Positions 43,725 through 56,223 are shown, counted from the first letter of the stretch. The stretch is DNA of 64,000 nucleotides from Corynascus novoguineensis (GCA_033296725.1 MU857618.1:130721-194720); one strand, 5' to 3'. Notes: generated from the sequence alone by a model not told the origin. Made by a program: numbers and translations.

Positions 43725-46700
43725 TCACGGCACGCGGCTCCCCAACTTGCTGCCCGCTCCGCCACCCACTCTTCCACCCACTCCCGCTCCGTGGCCGCCC
43801 GCTGCCTTCCAGCCCCATGTGGCAGACGCCACGGGACCGGGCCGTAACCGCCCCGGCGTAGCCCCAAGTGCCTCTGTGACCGACATGGGTTCGCGCTGAT
43901 GCTGTCCGCCGTGGACGGGCATAAGCCGTGGGGACGCGTAGTACGGGAGGATGGGCTTCTTGGTCGTCGTGGTTTTTGCAGCTGCTGCTGTTTTGCTACC
44001 CCCGCTACTGCTGGTGGTGCTCTTAGTTTTAGTGGCGGCCGTAGCAGGACCGGCAGTAACAGGAGCGGTGGCCGGTTTGCGGGTTTCTTTCAGTATCTCG
44101 CGGAACTCAGCCTCGTTGTTGCAGATCTGGGCGCGGATGAAGCGCGATTCGGTAGTGGCGTTAGCTCGCTCTGCCTCGCGGAGTTGCTGCATGACTGGGA
44201 CGCGCGGCGTGTATTCGATGCCCGAGAGTTTCGGGGCGTAGTCGGGGTGTGGTGTGACAGACTCGTCGAGGCGGGCAATGTCGCCCTTTGCGAGGAGCGA
44301 CGTGATATCGATGCTCTCGCCGGGCGGAATGGGCGTCGGATTGGACGGGGTAACGCAGTCCATGTCGACTTCCTTGCGGAGTACGCGGTCGATGTCGATC
44401 GCAGAGAAGAAGGCGCAGGACTGTGGGAGGTCGTGAATGCCCACCTGCTGGGCGAACATGGCGCGCGTCCAAAGGTTGGCGACCTGCAACGCCATGGCGG
44501 CGCGGTACTTGTCCTGGTCCTGGACCAGATAGCGAATTTCGTCGTGCACCGTCAGGGCGAGGCGGGCGCTCAAGTTAAACCGCCGGATGAGGTAGTCCAT
44601 GGCGACGATCAAGAGGTGTAGGTAGTCGACGCCGCTCGATTGAATGGCCCAATTGATGCGCGACGTGAGGTAGCCGCCCTTGCTGATGAAGCGCCCGTTG
44701 AGGGCCTCGGTGATGCCCGCGCCCAAAACCGGAGTCCGCGGATGCTCTTGCTCGGCGAATTCTTCGAGCTTATTGAAGACAAACGACTCGGTTCCGCCTC
44801 GCCAGAAAGGGCGTTTGTAGAGTGACTTGCGGTTGGTCTTGGTGCCCTTGGTGGTGGCGTAGAGTTTGCTTGCTATCGAGAGCGTGTCCTTCTCGCTGAG
44901 GCTGGGATTGAACTGGCGGAGCAGCTGTGCGGCGAACCTGAGGCCGGCCCCGTAGATGCGGCCGTAGTTGAACACCTTGGCGTCGTTCCGGGTGATTCCC
45001 AGGATGGAGGCCGTCCGGCTATGCAGGTCTGTTCCCGCCGCCTTGGTTCCTTCGAGCGTCATGAAGCCGATGGCATTTCCGCCATGAATCCTAAAAGTGG
45101 AATCGCCGACCACCGAGGCAATCCACAGCTCTTCCGAGTCCACATCGGCGCCAACAAAGACGTGGCCTGGCGGGGCGCGGACCATAGCCTTCAGCTCCGA
45201 CCCGACGCGGTTTTTCTTGGCGTTGGACGCTGTAAGCCAGGTGTTCTCGACTGCTCGGCGTGTGATGGTCCCCATAGGAATGACCTGGGGCAGGATGAAG
45301 CCGCCAACAGTCTCGCTACTGCCCGATCCCGACGTGGCGGTAGACGGTAAGTTGTCTTGGTAGACCACCAATTGGGACATGATTCTATCTCGGGCACTGA
45401 TCCAGTACGAGCAAGAGGCGTTCATTTCGAGCGCCTCTTTGGCGTACGGATACTCGGATGACAGCGTCCCGTTCTCGAAGTAAGAGAGATAACCCTTGGC
45501 CATTGGGGTGACACAGCGCGCTGTGGGGCCGTCCTTGTGCGGCAGTTTGAAGTAGACGTGGTCTCTGTCATCTTTGAGCGCCACAACAGACTCCTCTGCG
45601 AAGTCACACGGTACCATTTGCCGGTCTGTGTACTTCTTCGCCTCCTCTCGAGGGACCCTGAATGTCCAACCGTGCTTGTCAGACCAGAAAAGCGGATACC
45701 CTTCCCAGGACAGCCGGAGGAGCAGCGGGGCTATCCTTGTGCGCACACTGATATTGATGGGGGAATCATTTTTGGGAAACAAATCCTTGTACCATTGGGG
45801 CATGCCCGGCTTCTTCTGCCTTGCCGCCGGCCGAGGCGGATCGTTCTTCTTCTTGCCCTTAACCATCTTGATTTCTTGGCCTGACCAGTCTAGCTGCTTC
45901 ATCCAGGGATCATTTCCCCATTTCTCAGGGTCATCCTTGATCTCCAGCGCCTTTTCGGTCAGGAAGACGAGACGTTCCTGAATTGCATCAGAGAGTTTGT
46001 GATAGGTGGCTTCCGCGTTCGCGAGGTACGAGTCCCATGACTTGTCCACTGGCAAAATGACGGACGAGAGATGGCGAAGAGCGGCGAAGCTGACCGGGTG
46101 AGGGCACACGCGGAGGAAATTCGGAAAGACGATCTGGTAGACGCGGTGCGTGATGGCGACGTCTGCCGCGCAGTAGGTCAGGAGCTCGTCCAGCTTTGCC
46201 ATTACACCATCCCGGTTCAGCTCGCCGAACGAGTTTCGAATTTCCTTGTCGATCGACACGTCGAGGTGGAACTTTGCGACGTCGCGCAGCGAGTTGATGG
46301 AACTCCTTTCAACCCATAACTCCTCTTCCTCGGCGGTAAAGGCACCGTTGTTGAGCAGTTCGACCAGCTCAATGTTGCTTGATTCCTTGGCTATTTTGTC
46401 CCGCAGTTCTCGGTTCTTCTTGTGCTTCATCCAAGTGGGTCGTTGTTGCGAACACATCCCGTTGACAGCGACGTGCAGGGACATGGTGTCGAGGAAGGAG
46501 TTGCGCGTCTGCTTTAGATCGTACTCCTCCAGTATCCTGGCCCGATCGAAACCGACATTGTGTCCCACGATAACCCTCTCCTTCGTCGGGTCTCCCAACG
46601 GCACCAATTGATGCTCATTTTCCGTCTCCCCCAACAGCCACGGCGACAGCCACGCATACCACGCCTCGGGCGTACCGGCACAAGCCATGACGGCGTACGG

Positions 46701-47303
46701 GCTCTCCTTCCACATGACTTCGGTGTCGAAGGTAAGCATGTTTCCCTCAGGCGCGTCAACAGCTTCAGTACGCCCATCGGGATAGTACTTCGTCCAACCA
46801 CTCCGGCGCACCCATGATCTCGGCTTTGGTGGCAGAGACGACCTGGCCAGCTGCTTCGCATGCGACAAGAAGGGTTCGGCAGCGTCGACACCGAGCTTGT
46901 AGAAATGTTCGTCCAGTGTTTGCCCCGCCAGGGGGGGCAGGTTGAACGCGACTGGGGGGTTATTGTCAGTGTTCTTGCCGAGAAGATCATGGCGGCGAAG
47001 GTGATCGCGCGCGAGTTCGACGAGCTCGGGAGTGGGCGGATCGATGTTGCCCCGGGGAAAAAGCTGCTCGTAGATGCCCGTGCTTAGCTGCTGGACGCCG
47101 ATCTCGTTGAAGCGGGCCTGGGAGGGAATTGATAGGTTGTTGTCTGCCTTGGCTGCCGGAGCGACAGTCGACTCCCCGCGGCGCGGGACCTCCACTAGGC
47201 GTCCCCATGATGGGCGGTGGCGAGCGGCGCGGTGTCGCGCAAGACGGATGAAGCTCGCGGCGGGCGCATCTCGTCCAGGCAATCCGCGAATCGAAATGAG
47301 CAT
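43725..47303 (-). CDS. MIP1: mitochondrial DNA polymerase gamma
   Basis: A single exon of 1192 residues. The ATG at 47303 gives an N-terminus rich in Arg and Ala with no acidic residue in the first ten, fitting a mitochondrial presequence. The 3'-5' exonuclease motifs are Exo I FDTEV (about residue 192-196), Exo II VGHNVGFDRARI and Exo III YCAADVAITHRVY. The polymerase motifs of family A are A, FVGADVDSEEL near 716; B, RNDAKVFNYGRIYGAG near 780; and C, LTVHDEIRYL near 918. All catalytic Asp/Glu residues are present. The C-terminal 200 residues are low-complexity Ala/Thr/Lys/Gly, as in other filamentous fungi. A GTGAGT directly overlaps the stop, so a further C-terminal exon cannot be ruled out. 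It replicates and proofreads mitochondrial DNA in the matrix. Confidence 0.95.
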   Translation of the reverse strand: MLISIRGLPGRDAPAASFIRLARHRAARHRPSWGRLVEVPRRGESTVAPAAKADNNLSIPSQARFNEIGVQQLSTGIYEQLFPRGNIDPPTPELVELARDHLRRHDLLGKNTDNNPPVAFNLPPLAGQTLDEHFYKLGVDAAEPFLSHAKQLARSSLPPKPRSWVRRSGWTKYYPDGRTEAVDAPEGNMLTFDTEVMWKESPYAVMACAGTPEAWYAWLSPWLLGETENEHQLVPLGDPTKERVIVGHNVGFDRARILEEYDLKQTRNSFLDTMSLHVAVNGMCSQQRPTWMKHKKNRELRDKIAKESSNIELVELLNNGAFTAEEEELWVERSSINSLRDVAKFHLDVSIDKEIRNSFGELNRDGVMAKLDELLTYCAADVAITHRVYQIVFPNFLRVCPHPVSFAALRHLSSVILPVDKSWDSYLANAEATYHKLSDAIQERLVFLTEKALEIKDDPEKWGNDPWMKQLDWSGQEIKMVKGKKKNDPPRPAARQKKPGMPQWYKDLFPKNDSPINISVRTRIAPLLLRLSWEGYPLFWSDKHGWTFRVPREEAKKYTDRQMVPCDFAEESVVALKDDRDHVYFKLPHKDGPTARCVTPMAKGYLSYFENGTLSSEYPYAKEALEMNASCSYWISARDRIMSQLVVYQDNLPSTATSGSGSSETVGGFILPQVIPMGTITRRAVENTWLTASNAKKNRVGSELKAMVRAPPGHVFVGADVDSEELWIASVVGDSTFRIHGGNAIGFMTLEGTKAAGTDLHSRTASILGITRNDAKVFNYGRIYGAGLRFAAQLLRQFNPSLSEKDTLSIASKLYATTKGTKTNRKSLYKRPFWRGGTESFVFNKLEEFAEQEHPRTPVLGAGITEALNGRFISKGGYLTSRINWAIQSSGVDYLHLLIVAMDYLIRRFNLSARLALTVHDEIRYLVQDQDKYRAAMALQVANLWTRAMFAQQVGIHDLPQSCAFFSAIDIDRVLRKEVDMDCVTPSNPTPIPPGESIDITSLLAKGDIARLDESVTPHPDYAPKLSGIEYTPRVPVMQQLREAERANATTESRFIRAQICNNEAEFREILKETRKPATAPVTAGPATAATKTKSTTSSSGGSKTAAAAKTTTTKKPILPYYASPRLMPVHGGQHQREPMSVTEALGATPGRLRPGPVASATWGWKAAGGHGAGVGGRVGGGAGSKLGSRVP

Positions 47304-48440
47304 TCTGTACGGCAAGGGCACAAGGGCAGCGCCGCGCTCAAGTCATGGTAACTCGGGCGGGCGACTCGGGAGGTTTCGATGGTGAAAATGGCAGGTCGGT
47401 TTGTTCGGTGTTGGCGACGTCAAATCACGTCGTTTGGAAGACAGAATTTCGAGCGATAAGGGGTCCCGCAGCTTTGGCCCACCAGATGACGCTTCCTCGA
47501 ATGCGCCGCTAGCCTGAAGGAACTTTAGTGCAACCAGTGAAAAGGCAAACCAGCCCTGTGGTAATACGGTACTGTACAGATGCCATTGTGTTCCTCGCAG
47601 TAAATCAAGCGTGAATTACTAGTCCTGCACTGTCCTGCTGTACAGTTTATAACTTATTGAAAGATGAAATTCACGACTTCGTACCTAACCATAACTACCA
47701 TATCTCGCAGTGTATTCGTTACCTCAAGTGGCGCATCACACATTCTCGACTTGGCAGTATTTTTTTTAAGTCGATGGCTCAAGCTTCGCCTCCTGTCGGT
47801 AGCCCAAGTTCTTTTTGTACGAATTACCTTATGATAAACCCTTTGAGGAGAACTTCCTTTTGGTGCCAAGGCTTGTAGAAGGGTCCGGGCAACAGTCCGG
47901 GCCCGAATCGGTAGGTAGGCCGGCCAATTCACTCCTTACTTCCCCGAAGGATTCACCGTCAGGCAGCTTGGGGGTGTGCCAGTGGATCAATAGCAGCCTG
48001 CGTTCCCAATTCCTGTGTCTAGACCGCCTGTTCAGCAAATTACTTAACCGGCTACCTGCAGTGTTCGAGTTAGTTGTCGTTGAACTTGATACGCTGAGGG
48101 CAGGACGAGTAAATCCTAGATGTGATGTTTGTGGATGGTCTCCCATCGTACCTGCGATACCCGGACTCGTGTGGCATCCGGGAAAGCTCTACCTAAATTA
48201 TAAAACAAACCCCTGGAGCCATCATGCTCTGCAGCAGACCGCTGGAGAAAGTTGCACTTTCTCTCTCTGCCTCTTCAATAACTATCAGCACTTTTGTGCA
48301 ACAGCTTTGACCAGCGAACGCAATTCTCAGCGTACTACTAGCCTACTCCGCCCAGTGTCCCAACCTTCCTACATACCTCAGATTACCTCCCTAGCCTCTG
48401 GTACCTTGAGCCGCACGCAGCTCAGTTCAGCGGAGCAATT
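47304..48440. other. divergent promoter region of the polymerase and STUbL genes
   Basis: About 1.1 kb separates the polymerase gene (-) from the RING-protein gene (+). A TATA-like TTATAAAA lies near 48197. The frame at 47815-48471 has no domain and I leave it out. Confidence 0.55.
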
Positions 48441-49906
48441 ATGGATGACAGCTTTTTCGACGGAGCACTAGATGATTTTTACTATGGTAAGCCTGAAGAA
48501 TATATCGGCCTGGCCCACACTCCAACTTTGCGGCCGCGGACCAATCGCTGACCTCTCTCCTTCCTTTCTAGACCTGGAGTTGCTCAGATCTGTGCGACAA
48601 TTTTGGGATCTGCCTCTAAATTCCTCATCGCAATCCGGATTGGTGCCAGTTCCTCCAGCTCATCCAAATTATTCCCAGTTGAGAACAAGCCAAGATGCAA
48701 CTTCTCAGCGTGGCTTTGTCGACCAGTATGCCCCTTCAAGTGTTGGCGAAGAACCTCGAGAAGCACCCGCTCCACCGTACCAAATTACCGGCACAGAACC
48801 AGACCCAAGACCCACTCGGGCCGCCTCCAATAGCCCGACCGCGGCGTCCTCTCGGCGTCCCGAGCCTTCTCGCCTCCACGCACCCACAAGAACCCTGTCG
48901 GCTCTAGATCGCGATCTCTTCCAGCTCAACTCCCCCCCGCGCCGCACTTCCAATCACCCCGCCATTTCTGCAACTTCCACGACTTCATCTCCGAGCCGAA
49001 GCGCAGTCCCTCCCACCTCCCCCATCCACATCCTTACAAACCCATCTACGATTTCGAATCCCTGGCAGGGCCACAGCGACAGTTTTCCTAGCGTCACAAG
49101 ACCGTCCCGCAACTCGGGGACGATCCCGCAACGCCTTACGCATCAACACCAGAGAGACGGCACTTCTCGTGCTGTAGACCTTGTCGGCCATCTCGCCGCG
49201 CAACCCTCCCATCGACGAGAAACCTCCGCTCACGACAGCAGTCAACAAAGCCCGAGTTTGCCCGGCATGTCTGCGAACTCGCGTAGAAGCCTGCGTACGA
49301 ACGACCTGACATTACCCTCGACTCCTATCCAGGCTGCCCAGTCGTCACAACAACCCACGCCGCGCTCCCCACAAACAGAACAACCACAACCGAACCAGTC
49401 GGCAACCAAGCGAAAGCGAGAACCGGATTTCGACGACGATGACCTTTTCGGCGACTCTGCATGTCCAGACATTGTTGACTTGGTGGACAGGACTGAGGTC
49501 CCACCTGATAGCTCCAACAGTCAAGAGGATAGGAAAAACTACATAAAGCTGTCCAGCTTCGACTGCGTCATTTGCATGGATAGTGTGAAGGACCTGACGG
49601 TTACTCATTGCGGTAAGCTTGCCTCTTCCTCCGTGACTCTCTTACCACCCTGGCCTCCCATACTAATCCCTTGTTCCAGGCCACCTATTTTGTTCCGCCT
49701 GTTTACACTCTGCCCTCAACATGGACCACAGCAGGCGTATATGTCCCATCTGCCGCCAGAAGATCGACAGGCAGCCAGTTACCGGCGCCAGGTTCGGCCA
49801 GAAAGCGAAAGGCTACTACCCCCTTGAGCTCAAGTTGATGACCAGAAAAACTATAGGGGTCAAGCATGAGCAATCCGCTGGCCGAGATGGGACATCGTCG
49901 CGTTAG
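48441..49906 (+). CDS. RING-finger protein, Slx8-like SUMO-targeted ubiquitin ligase
   Basis: Three exons, 48441-48486, 48572-49612 and 49680-49906, encode 437 residues; the first exon encodes only 15 complete codons (MDDSFFDGALDDFYY). The middle 300 residues are disordered and Ser/Pro/Gln-rich. A hydrophobic-acidic DIVDLVD segment near 330 resembles a SUMO-interacting motif, and DDDDLFGD precedes it. The C-terminal C3HC4 RING reads CVICMDS, then CGHLFCSACLH, then CPICRQK; intron 2 splits it just after the third Cys. This order (disordered, SIM-like, RING at the end) matches Slx8/RNF4-type ligases, which ubiquitylate sumoylated proteins in the nucleus and protect genome stability. Slx8 works with a partner RING protein in yeasts; I see none in this window. 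Confidence 0.82.
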
Positions 49907-50802
49907 GACGGACATAACGGACACGAGAGATTCGACCGCACTACGCCGTCTAGCCTCGTATCCTGAAGAGCAAAGTGAGAAGCGCGTACCATTCTGGATC
50001 CCATGGCGGGAGAAGGATGTGCTAGGATCCGCCTATCCTAAGGTCTTTCAACGGAGCAATCCAGCTCACTGAATCCGAGTGCAATGACAGGCGGCAGTTC
50101 CCCTCCTTGGTTTTGGCCGCAAGAGTGAGCCATTTCACGTATCTCAGAATAACTTTGCGGACACCAAGATGCATGGAAGAAAGAGTTTTGTCTCTAATCC
50201 GTTCTGCCGCCTCATGGGACCGTGCTTCTCTCTATCTTGAGCACCCTACGTGGAGGTTATTCGTTCTTTCGATATTGCATGGTTGGGAGGGAAAATGTCG
50301 ACAGGCAGACAAACAGACGGAGTATCTGGCGTTATGGTTTTGTGTTGTATACCCCGGGGCGCAGGAGTTCTGAAATGCACGGCACCATGGAAGGGGGGTT
50401 TTGGTCGGGTAGATAAGGCCAGGCTGGTATTCATGAGGATGAGGCGGTTCATTCGGTATCTAAGCAGATAGTCATCTTCCGGGGTAGGACGGCGTATCAG
50501 GATGGTTGTGCTTTTGACGGTCTGAGTGCATGGCGTGGTTTTCGGCTGCGGCTGACCCGCTTTGCTTTGTAGATCAATTCAGAGTGATCGTTCCATTCCA
50601 AACCAGCATAAGGAGAGAAATCCGAGAGACACCCTGGAAATGGTGATCACATCTAATTCCCAACATTGGAGAGCTTGATGCCTACGGTAACTCAAAAGTC
50701 TCTCTTCCTTTTTTTTTTCCCACCATCCCTCTGTCTCGGCCCTTGTCGACTTTCAATGATACAATGACGCCTTACTAGGTTTCTCAGACAGAAAGTGCTG
50801 TC
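49907..50802. other. convergent 3' flanks, no gene
   Basis: This is the tail-to-tail space between the RING-protein gene and NUP192. Short frames on both strands lack domains. It presumably holds both 3' UTRs. Confidence 0.6.
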
Positions 50803-53800
50803 TTAATGGAAAAGCGTGGCGCCCACCTTGGGCTTCTCGGCAGGTACCTGACCGGCCTCATACTGCAGATATCAAAGGTTAGTTCAGCATTCTCCTCGAA
50901 CAGGAACGACATAACGCGCAAAGTGGACCAAGACAACGTACCTCCAAGAACCCGGTCGCAGTGATCAGCAGCATGAACGCCTCCGCCAGCTCGTCAATCC
51001 TCTCCTCCAGCGCGGCTTGCGCTTCCGCGTCATCCTGCTCCCCCCTCCCTCTCGCCGGTCCACTGCCACCAAAAAACAAGCTATTCCCGCTGTCATACCC
51101 GTTTCCATGTCGCCCCTGCCCACCGGCCGCCCCACCACCGGCCCCAATTCCGATCCCAATTCCGGCGCTCCGCTTGAGCGTATGCACGACCAACATCCGG
51201 TGCTGTGTCAGGAATCGCTGGCCCTGTACCACGTTGTGCGCGCCACGCGCGAGCACGGCCGCGCCGACGATGCGCGCGAGCGCCACCAGCAGCGCGTAAT
51301 GCTTCTCGAGTGCGCGGGTGTCGCGCGCGTCCACCTGCAGCTCCGGGTCGGCGCCAAAGACGCCCGCGACCTCGAGGACGCGGAACAGATTGGCTTGGAG
51401 TATGTACTTCGCGCCGTGGCGGGTCTGTGCGATCTGCAGGAGCAGGGCAAGCTTGGAGGTGAGATATTGCTCGGTTTGTTGTTGGGTGACGGGGTCGATT
51501 TGGGCCGAGTTGGTAATCGTGTTGGTTGCCGGGGTGATGACAGCGAGCCAGTCGGTGAGAATGGTTTTGAGGGAGTCGACAAGGACGCCGAGGAAGTTGA
51601 GGCGGTTGAGGGAGTCGATGATGACCACGTCATCGTCGGAGCGCCGCGAAGTGTGGATGAGCGCCGAGAGAAGGACGGTTGCGGCGGTTTGGCAGGTCGT
51701 GTCGCTGCCGTAGGCGTCGTCGCAGATCACACTGAGAAGGCGATCGCCGTGGAGTTGGATCGCTTTCAGGGTTCTGGCCCGTGCCGTTGTGATGCTGCGG
51801 CTGCGGGCCCCTGGCGCCGGTGTGACGTCTTTATCCACAACGGCGGTGAGGTAGCGATAGCAGATGCTGTAGTACAGCGAGCGGAGTTGGGCGCTGCCTG
51901 CCCATTTGCCGATGGAACTGAGACACACCTGGAAGAGCTGGAAAAGCTTGTCGCTGATGAGATTACCGATAGCGAACTTTTCTTTTTCCACATTTGAGCT
52001 GGAGTTGTCGTTGTCATCGTCGGCGAGGTCAAGCTTGAAGAGAAGCACTTTGGCGACTCGCGCGAGCTCGAATGCTTCGGCATGGCTCAATGTGCTGTAG
52101 GCCTCGAGCGTCGGCAGAATCGCTTGCAGCGCTTGCAGCAAGAACGCCATCTTATGCGTACCCCTGAAGTCGTTGGCTTCAAACATGACCAGTAGCAAAT
52201 TAGCCCATGCCCTGAGCAGGGTGAGTCTCGCCGCGCTAAATAGCTTCTGACGGTTGGTGAATGTTAGGTACTCCGTCAATATCCTCTCTTCCGTCTCGAT
52301 AGCGTCCAGATGTTGCTGGGTCATGACTTGGAACGAGTCTCTGAACTCGTTTCGCTTCAGCGCAATGGTCTCCCGGACTTTGTGAATGTTGTACTGTAAT
52401 CCCGCGTCCGGATGCTCCGCAGCACACGGCCTGAGATCAAGGTCTTTGTAGAAGACAAACTGCGGAGGCGGGACATCCCAGTTGGCGTCAGGGTTGAGGA
52501 AGTCGAAGAAATCAAAAATGTTTGCGAGGCTCAGCGGCTCTTGGTTGTCCATCTTAATTGAGCCATTCAAAGCATCGAAGATGTCGCGTTTGACGGAGGG
52601 TATCCTGTTCTGCGAGACGCTGCACAGCTCCTTGGCGATGTACTCAAAAATCATGGCCCGCGCCCCAAGGTAATCGATGTACGCCACCGAGGCGGTAGAG
52701 AGCAGAAACTCGGGATTATCCGCTTGCATGTCGTCCCATCTCAGGTCTGGCTGGATTTGGACTTCCCTCAGGAGCATGTGGAAGAGGAAGTTGGTGGCTC
52801 TCAATTCGTCCATGACGAGCGTGGCGGATAGCGGGGACTTCCAGAGGACCTGCAGGATGCGCAGAATTCGGTACTTCAAGGTGATCAAATACCCGCGCAT
52901 GCCGTGCTCCTCCTCATATACCGAAATATCAATAGCGATATTGAGAAGGCTGTGGAAGAGGGATTTCTGGGTGTCAAATGGTCCCCTCGGCTCGACGCTC
53001 AACCTGTTAAGCTCGCAGTGGAAACCGAGAAGGAGGTGCGCGATGGTTGGCTGGTCGGGCGTCGCTTTGAGGCACTCGTAGATGAAATCAAGAATGAACA
53101 GCTTGATCACGTAATTCTCAGACTCGGCCTCTAGAGCTGGGTCCAAGGGAGCGGACACGATCGCTGCGAGCGATGAAGCAATGGTATAGCCCTCCCCATC
53201 CCTCTCAAGTTGAACAATCGCCTTGTTCCTGTGACCAAAACGGCCGGTATCTGGGTTCCATGCTGAAATGATTTTTGGGGACGTTGAAATCTTTTCAAGC
53301 AGTTTCAGGCAAGCGAGCGTCAGCTCACCATGACCAAGGTTGCAGTACTTGCCCAAGTCGACGACCAAGCCAAGATGGCTCAGAATACCGTCCTCGAAGG
53401 AGGCGTAGGCGGCGTTTGCCACCGAAGCGCGTCGCTGCTTCTCCGATTGTATGAGGGGCCGCACAAGGTGCAGGTAAGTTTCCTGTAAGTCGAGAGCCTT
53501 GATCATGACTTGAATGCCTCGTAAAATGCTGAGAACCAAAGGCGAGTCCGGGGACGCGCTACCCAGACTGACGGGATCCTGATGAATAGTACGAATCAAG
53601 GCAGTAATAACCTTTTCGTTGAACAGCCACTCCATGACGCGCGCGAAGGGGTGAAGGCGCACGTATGTGGCCAGATCGGTTGTTGGCATTGCCACATCAA
53701 TGGCAATATTGCTCTCATTGCCCAAGATGATCAAGTCCTCGTTAAAAGTTGACAAGCAAGTCAGCGCAAATTCGAGACAGCTGAGACGCAGTGCCCTAAG

Positions 53801-56223
53801 TTGCGCAGGGTCGATAAGCTCCTGAGACTTCTGGGAGAAGACTCGGAAGACAAAGTCGACATAGGGCTCCATCCCAGGCGCTCGTATGTTACTGCCCAGA
53901 TCTTCGGGGAAAGTTAGGCTGTCATTCAACCCTTCAGAACCCTCAAGCGGGGCGAAGAGAGAGGTGAGCAGCTGAATAAATGCGTTCGACTCCTCAAAGC
54001 CACCTATGAGGTCGTTCAAGATTGCTTCCATATGGCTTTCCGGGGTGAGAGGTTGGCCAAGATATGTCACCCTTTGTTGGGCCCCCGGGTTGGGTAGTGT
54101 GTTGGTTGCCCACGCATCGACATACCTCCAGAGCGTTTCGCTCTCAGGAGCTTGCTTTTGCGTCATTAAGGCCTTGAGAACGTAGAAGATGCAAGCGCGG
54201 AGCCGAGCCGGGAGGGGACCATCTCCGAGCCTAAAGAGGGTATCGACCAGCCTCATCTCCTCGTCCATCATCATCCTCTGCCGGGCGACCTCGCTCTCTG
54301 TTGCCAGCTTAGCGATCAGTCGCAAGTAGCACTCCAGCATCAATGCAGACTCGGGTTCCGTCTCAGCTAAATCAGCACCAGGTTTGCTGGGGCGTTGTAT
54401 GACGTTCGCTTGTGACGGCGCCGGCTTATCACGGAGTTGTTTTGTGAAGTAATCCAGCTCTTTGAAGATCTGGGACCACGTCAAGGACTGAGAGCGTTTC
54501 ATTTTGCCAGAAGATTGGTGACCCTCGTCAAGCAGAAACATGTGGGCAGCCGTGGCACACTCCTCGTTGTCCGATAGGCACTGCAGCATCTCGCAGAACG
54601 CACTGACAAGGGGTGTGGATGCTCGTCTCGACGCCCAATGCAAAAAGCCGGCCAGGTTACTGTCGGGATCCTCCCAGAAGGACATAGCCGCATCTGGTCG
54701 CCCTTCGTAGGCGTAGGAGACAATGATCAGGAAACGCTCCAGATCAAGGTCTTGCTCGTGGTTCTGACTGAGCTGCCTTTGCTCATCTTCCTCGGTCCTC
54801 AACTTCCGAAGCATATCTGGGAGATTGGATATGCAAGCATCCACAAACCCCTCCAAGTGTACCATTAGGCTTTGCTGGATAAAGTGGCTGAAAGGAAAGG
54901 GGTCTGACGCTAAGGAAGGAGACTTGCGCTGCAGCCACTGGCGCATTCCAAGGCGCGACGGGTCCTGCCATTCCTGGGCCCTGCAATCGGCGGCCACAGC
55001 CAATATGAAGTCAAAGGCGCCCTCCTTTAGCGCCTCCAGGAATTGCTTGTTCCTCTCGTCATCTTCTTCGTCGAGGTTGATGCCCTGAAAATCGTAAATG
55101 GTATCGTCTAAGTACCACCCGCTGTATTCGGCGATCCACCATGCGCGGACGGCGGCGCCAAGATACGGAAGCGCCCAAGAGTCGTCACTTTGTTTGCAGA
55201 CCACCCCGTTCAGCTGGCGAGCTTGCTGAAGATCACTCACTCCCTCGGTTGAGCCGAAGGCTGAGATGTACGCAGCGAGAACCGGAAAGAGGTGCACTAG
55301 AAATATATTAGCAAGCCTTTGCGGTGCTTTAAAAGGTTCGATCTGCCATACCGAGAAAGTGGTCATACTTGTCAGCCCTCCTAAGGGTCTGTATAAAATC
55401 TTGAAAGTCTTTGACGGTCGCGTGGCGTTTCTCAACGGCAGCGTGTAGTATCGCTGCCAGACACTCGTGCTGCTCAACGAGGCTTGATCGAGAGAAATCA
55501 AATGTTTCTTGGTTTTCCGGCGCCCGCATGACAGCACCCTGCTGCAGGACGTTCCGGGCCGCAGCCTTCTCCATCATGCTCTGCAGCATGAACCTCACAT
55601 TTTGCATGGCCTCCATGAACCTCGGAACAGCCTTCTTAACCTCTCCCGCGCGTGTTCCGGGTGGAGGGATGCCAAACACCTTCTCCTCCGCAATGGCGCC
55701 AAAAGAATCTTGTAGCCCGGGTTCAAGCTCGTCGTCGGCCGCGAGCTCAGCAATGAGGCGCATGCAGTCAAGAAGGTACCGTCGTTCCTGGTGGAAACGT
55801 ATGACGGCGCATTCCCACAACGGCCGGCTTTGTGTCTCGGTATCACCTTCTGCATCGCAGTCCAGTAGAATCCTCGCCGCTTCCAACTCGTCCAAATCCA
55901 GGTCGTCGGCAACCCTGAGGCAGTCGTTGATGAAGTCATCATTGATCGCATACTCGTCTTCGTCAATCTTTACCTTTCCTGATTCGAGCTGTCAGCATCC
56001 TTTCCCTTCGCAGGGCCACAGTCCTGGGTGGCGCCGTACCAGTCCCTAGAGATTGCCTGTGAGCAGAATTTCGCGGAGGCTTGTCGATTAACTTCTTGAA
56101 CGCTTCGGTTTGCGCGTCCAGGAGCTGCTCCAATGCCTGCAGGCCCTCGTATCGGTGCCGGCGAACGGCGACCAGCTCCCCATGCAGGGCTTGGAGAGCC
56201 TCGAGTGCGCGAAGTTCAGACAT
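50803..56223 (-). CDS. NUP192: nucleoporin Nup192 (Nup205 family)
   Basis: Four exons on the minus strand, 56223-56040, 55978-55352, 55296-50942 and 50862-50803, encode 1741 residues, close to the roughly 1750 known for Chaetomium Nup192. Introns are 61, 55 and 79 nt and all keep phase. The N-terminus (SELRALEALQALHGELVAVRRHR, split here for length only) and the GKVKI segment created across the first junction are typical of the family. The rest is an alpha-solenoid of stacked helices without enzymatic motifs. The last exon adds just 19 residues (YEAGQVPAEKP...). Nup192 is a core scaffold of the nuclear pore inner ring, binding Nic96, Nup53 and Nup145N. It is divergently arranged with TEL1 about 1 kb away. 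Confidence 0.96.

Noticed and set aside
43466..43867. Pro-rich frame (+) and Gly-rich frame (-) across the microsatellite
   Set aside because: Both are translations of a simple repeat and overlap the polymerase 3' end; there is no domain and no codon logic.
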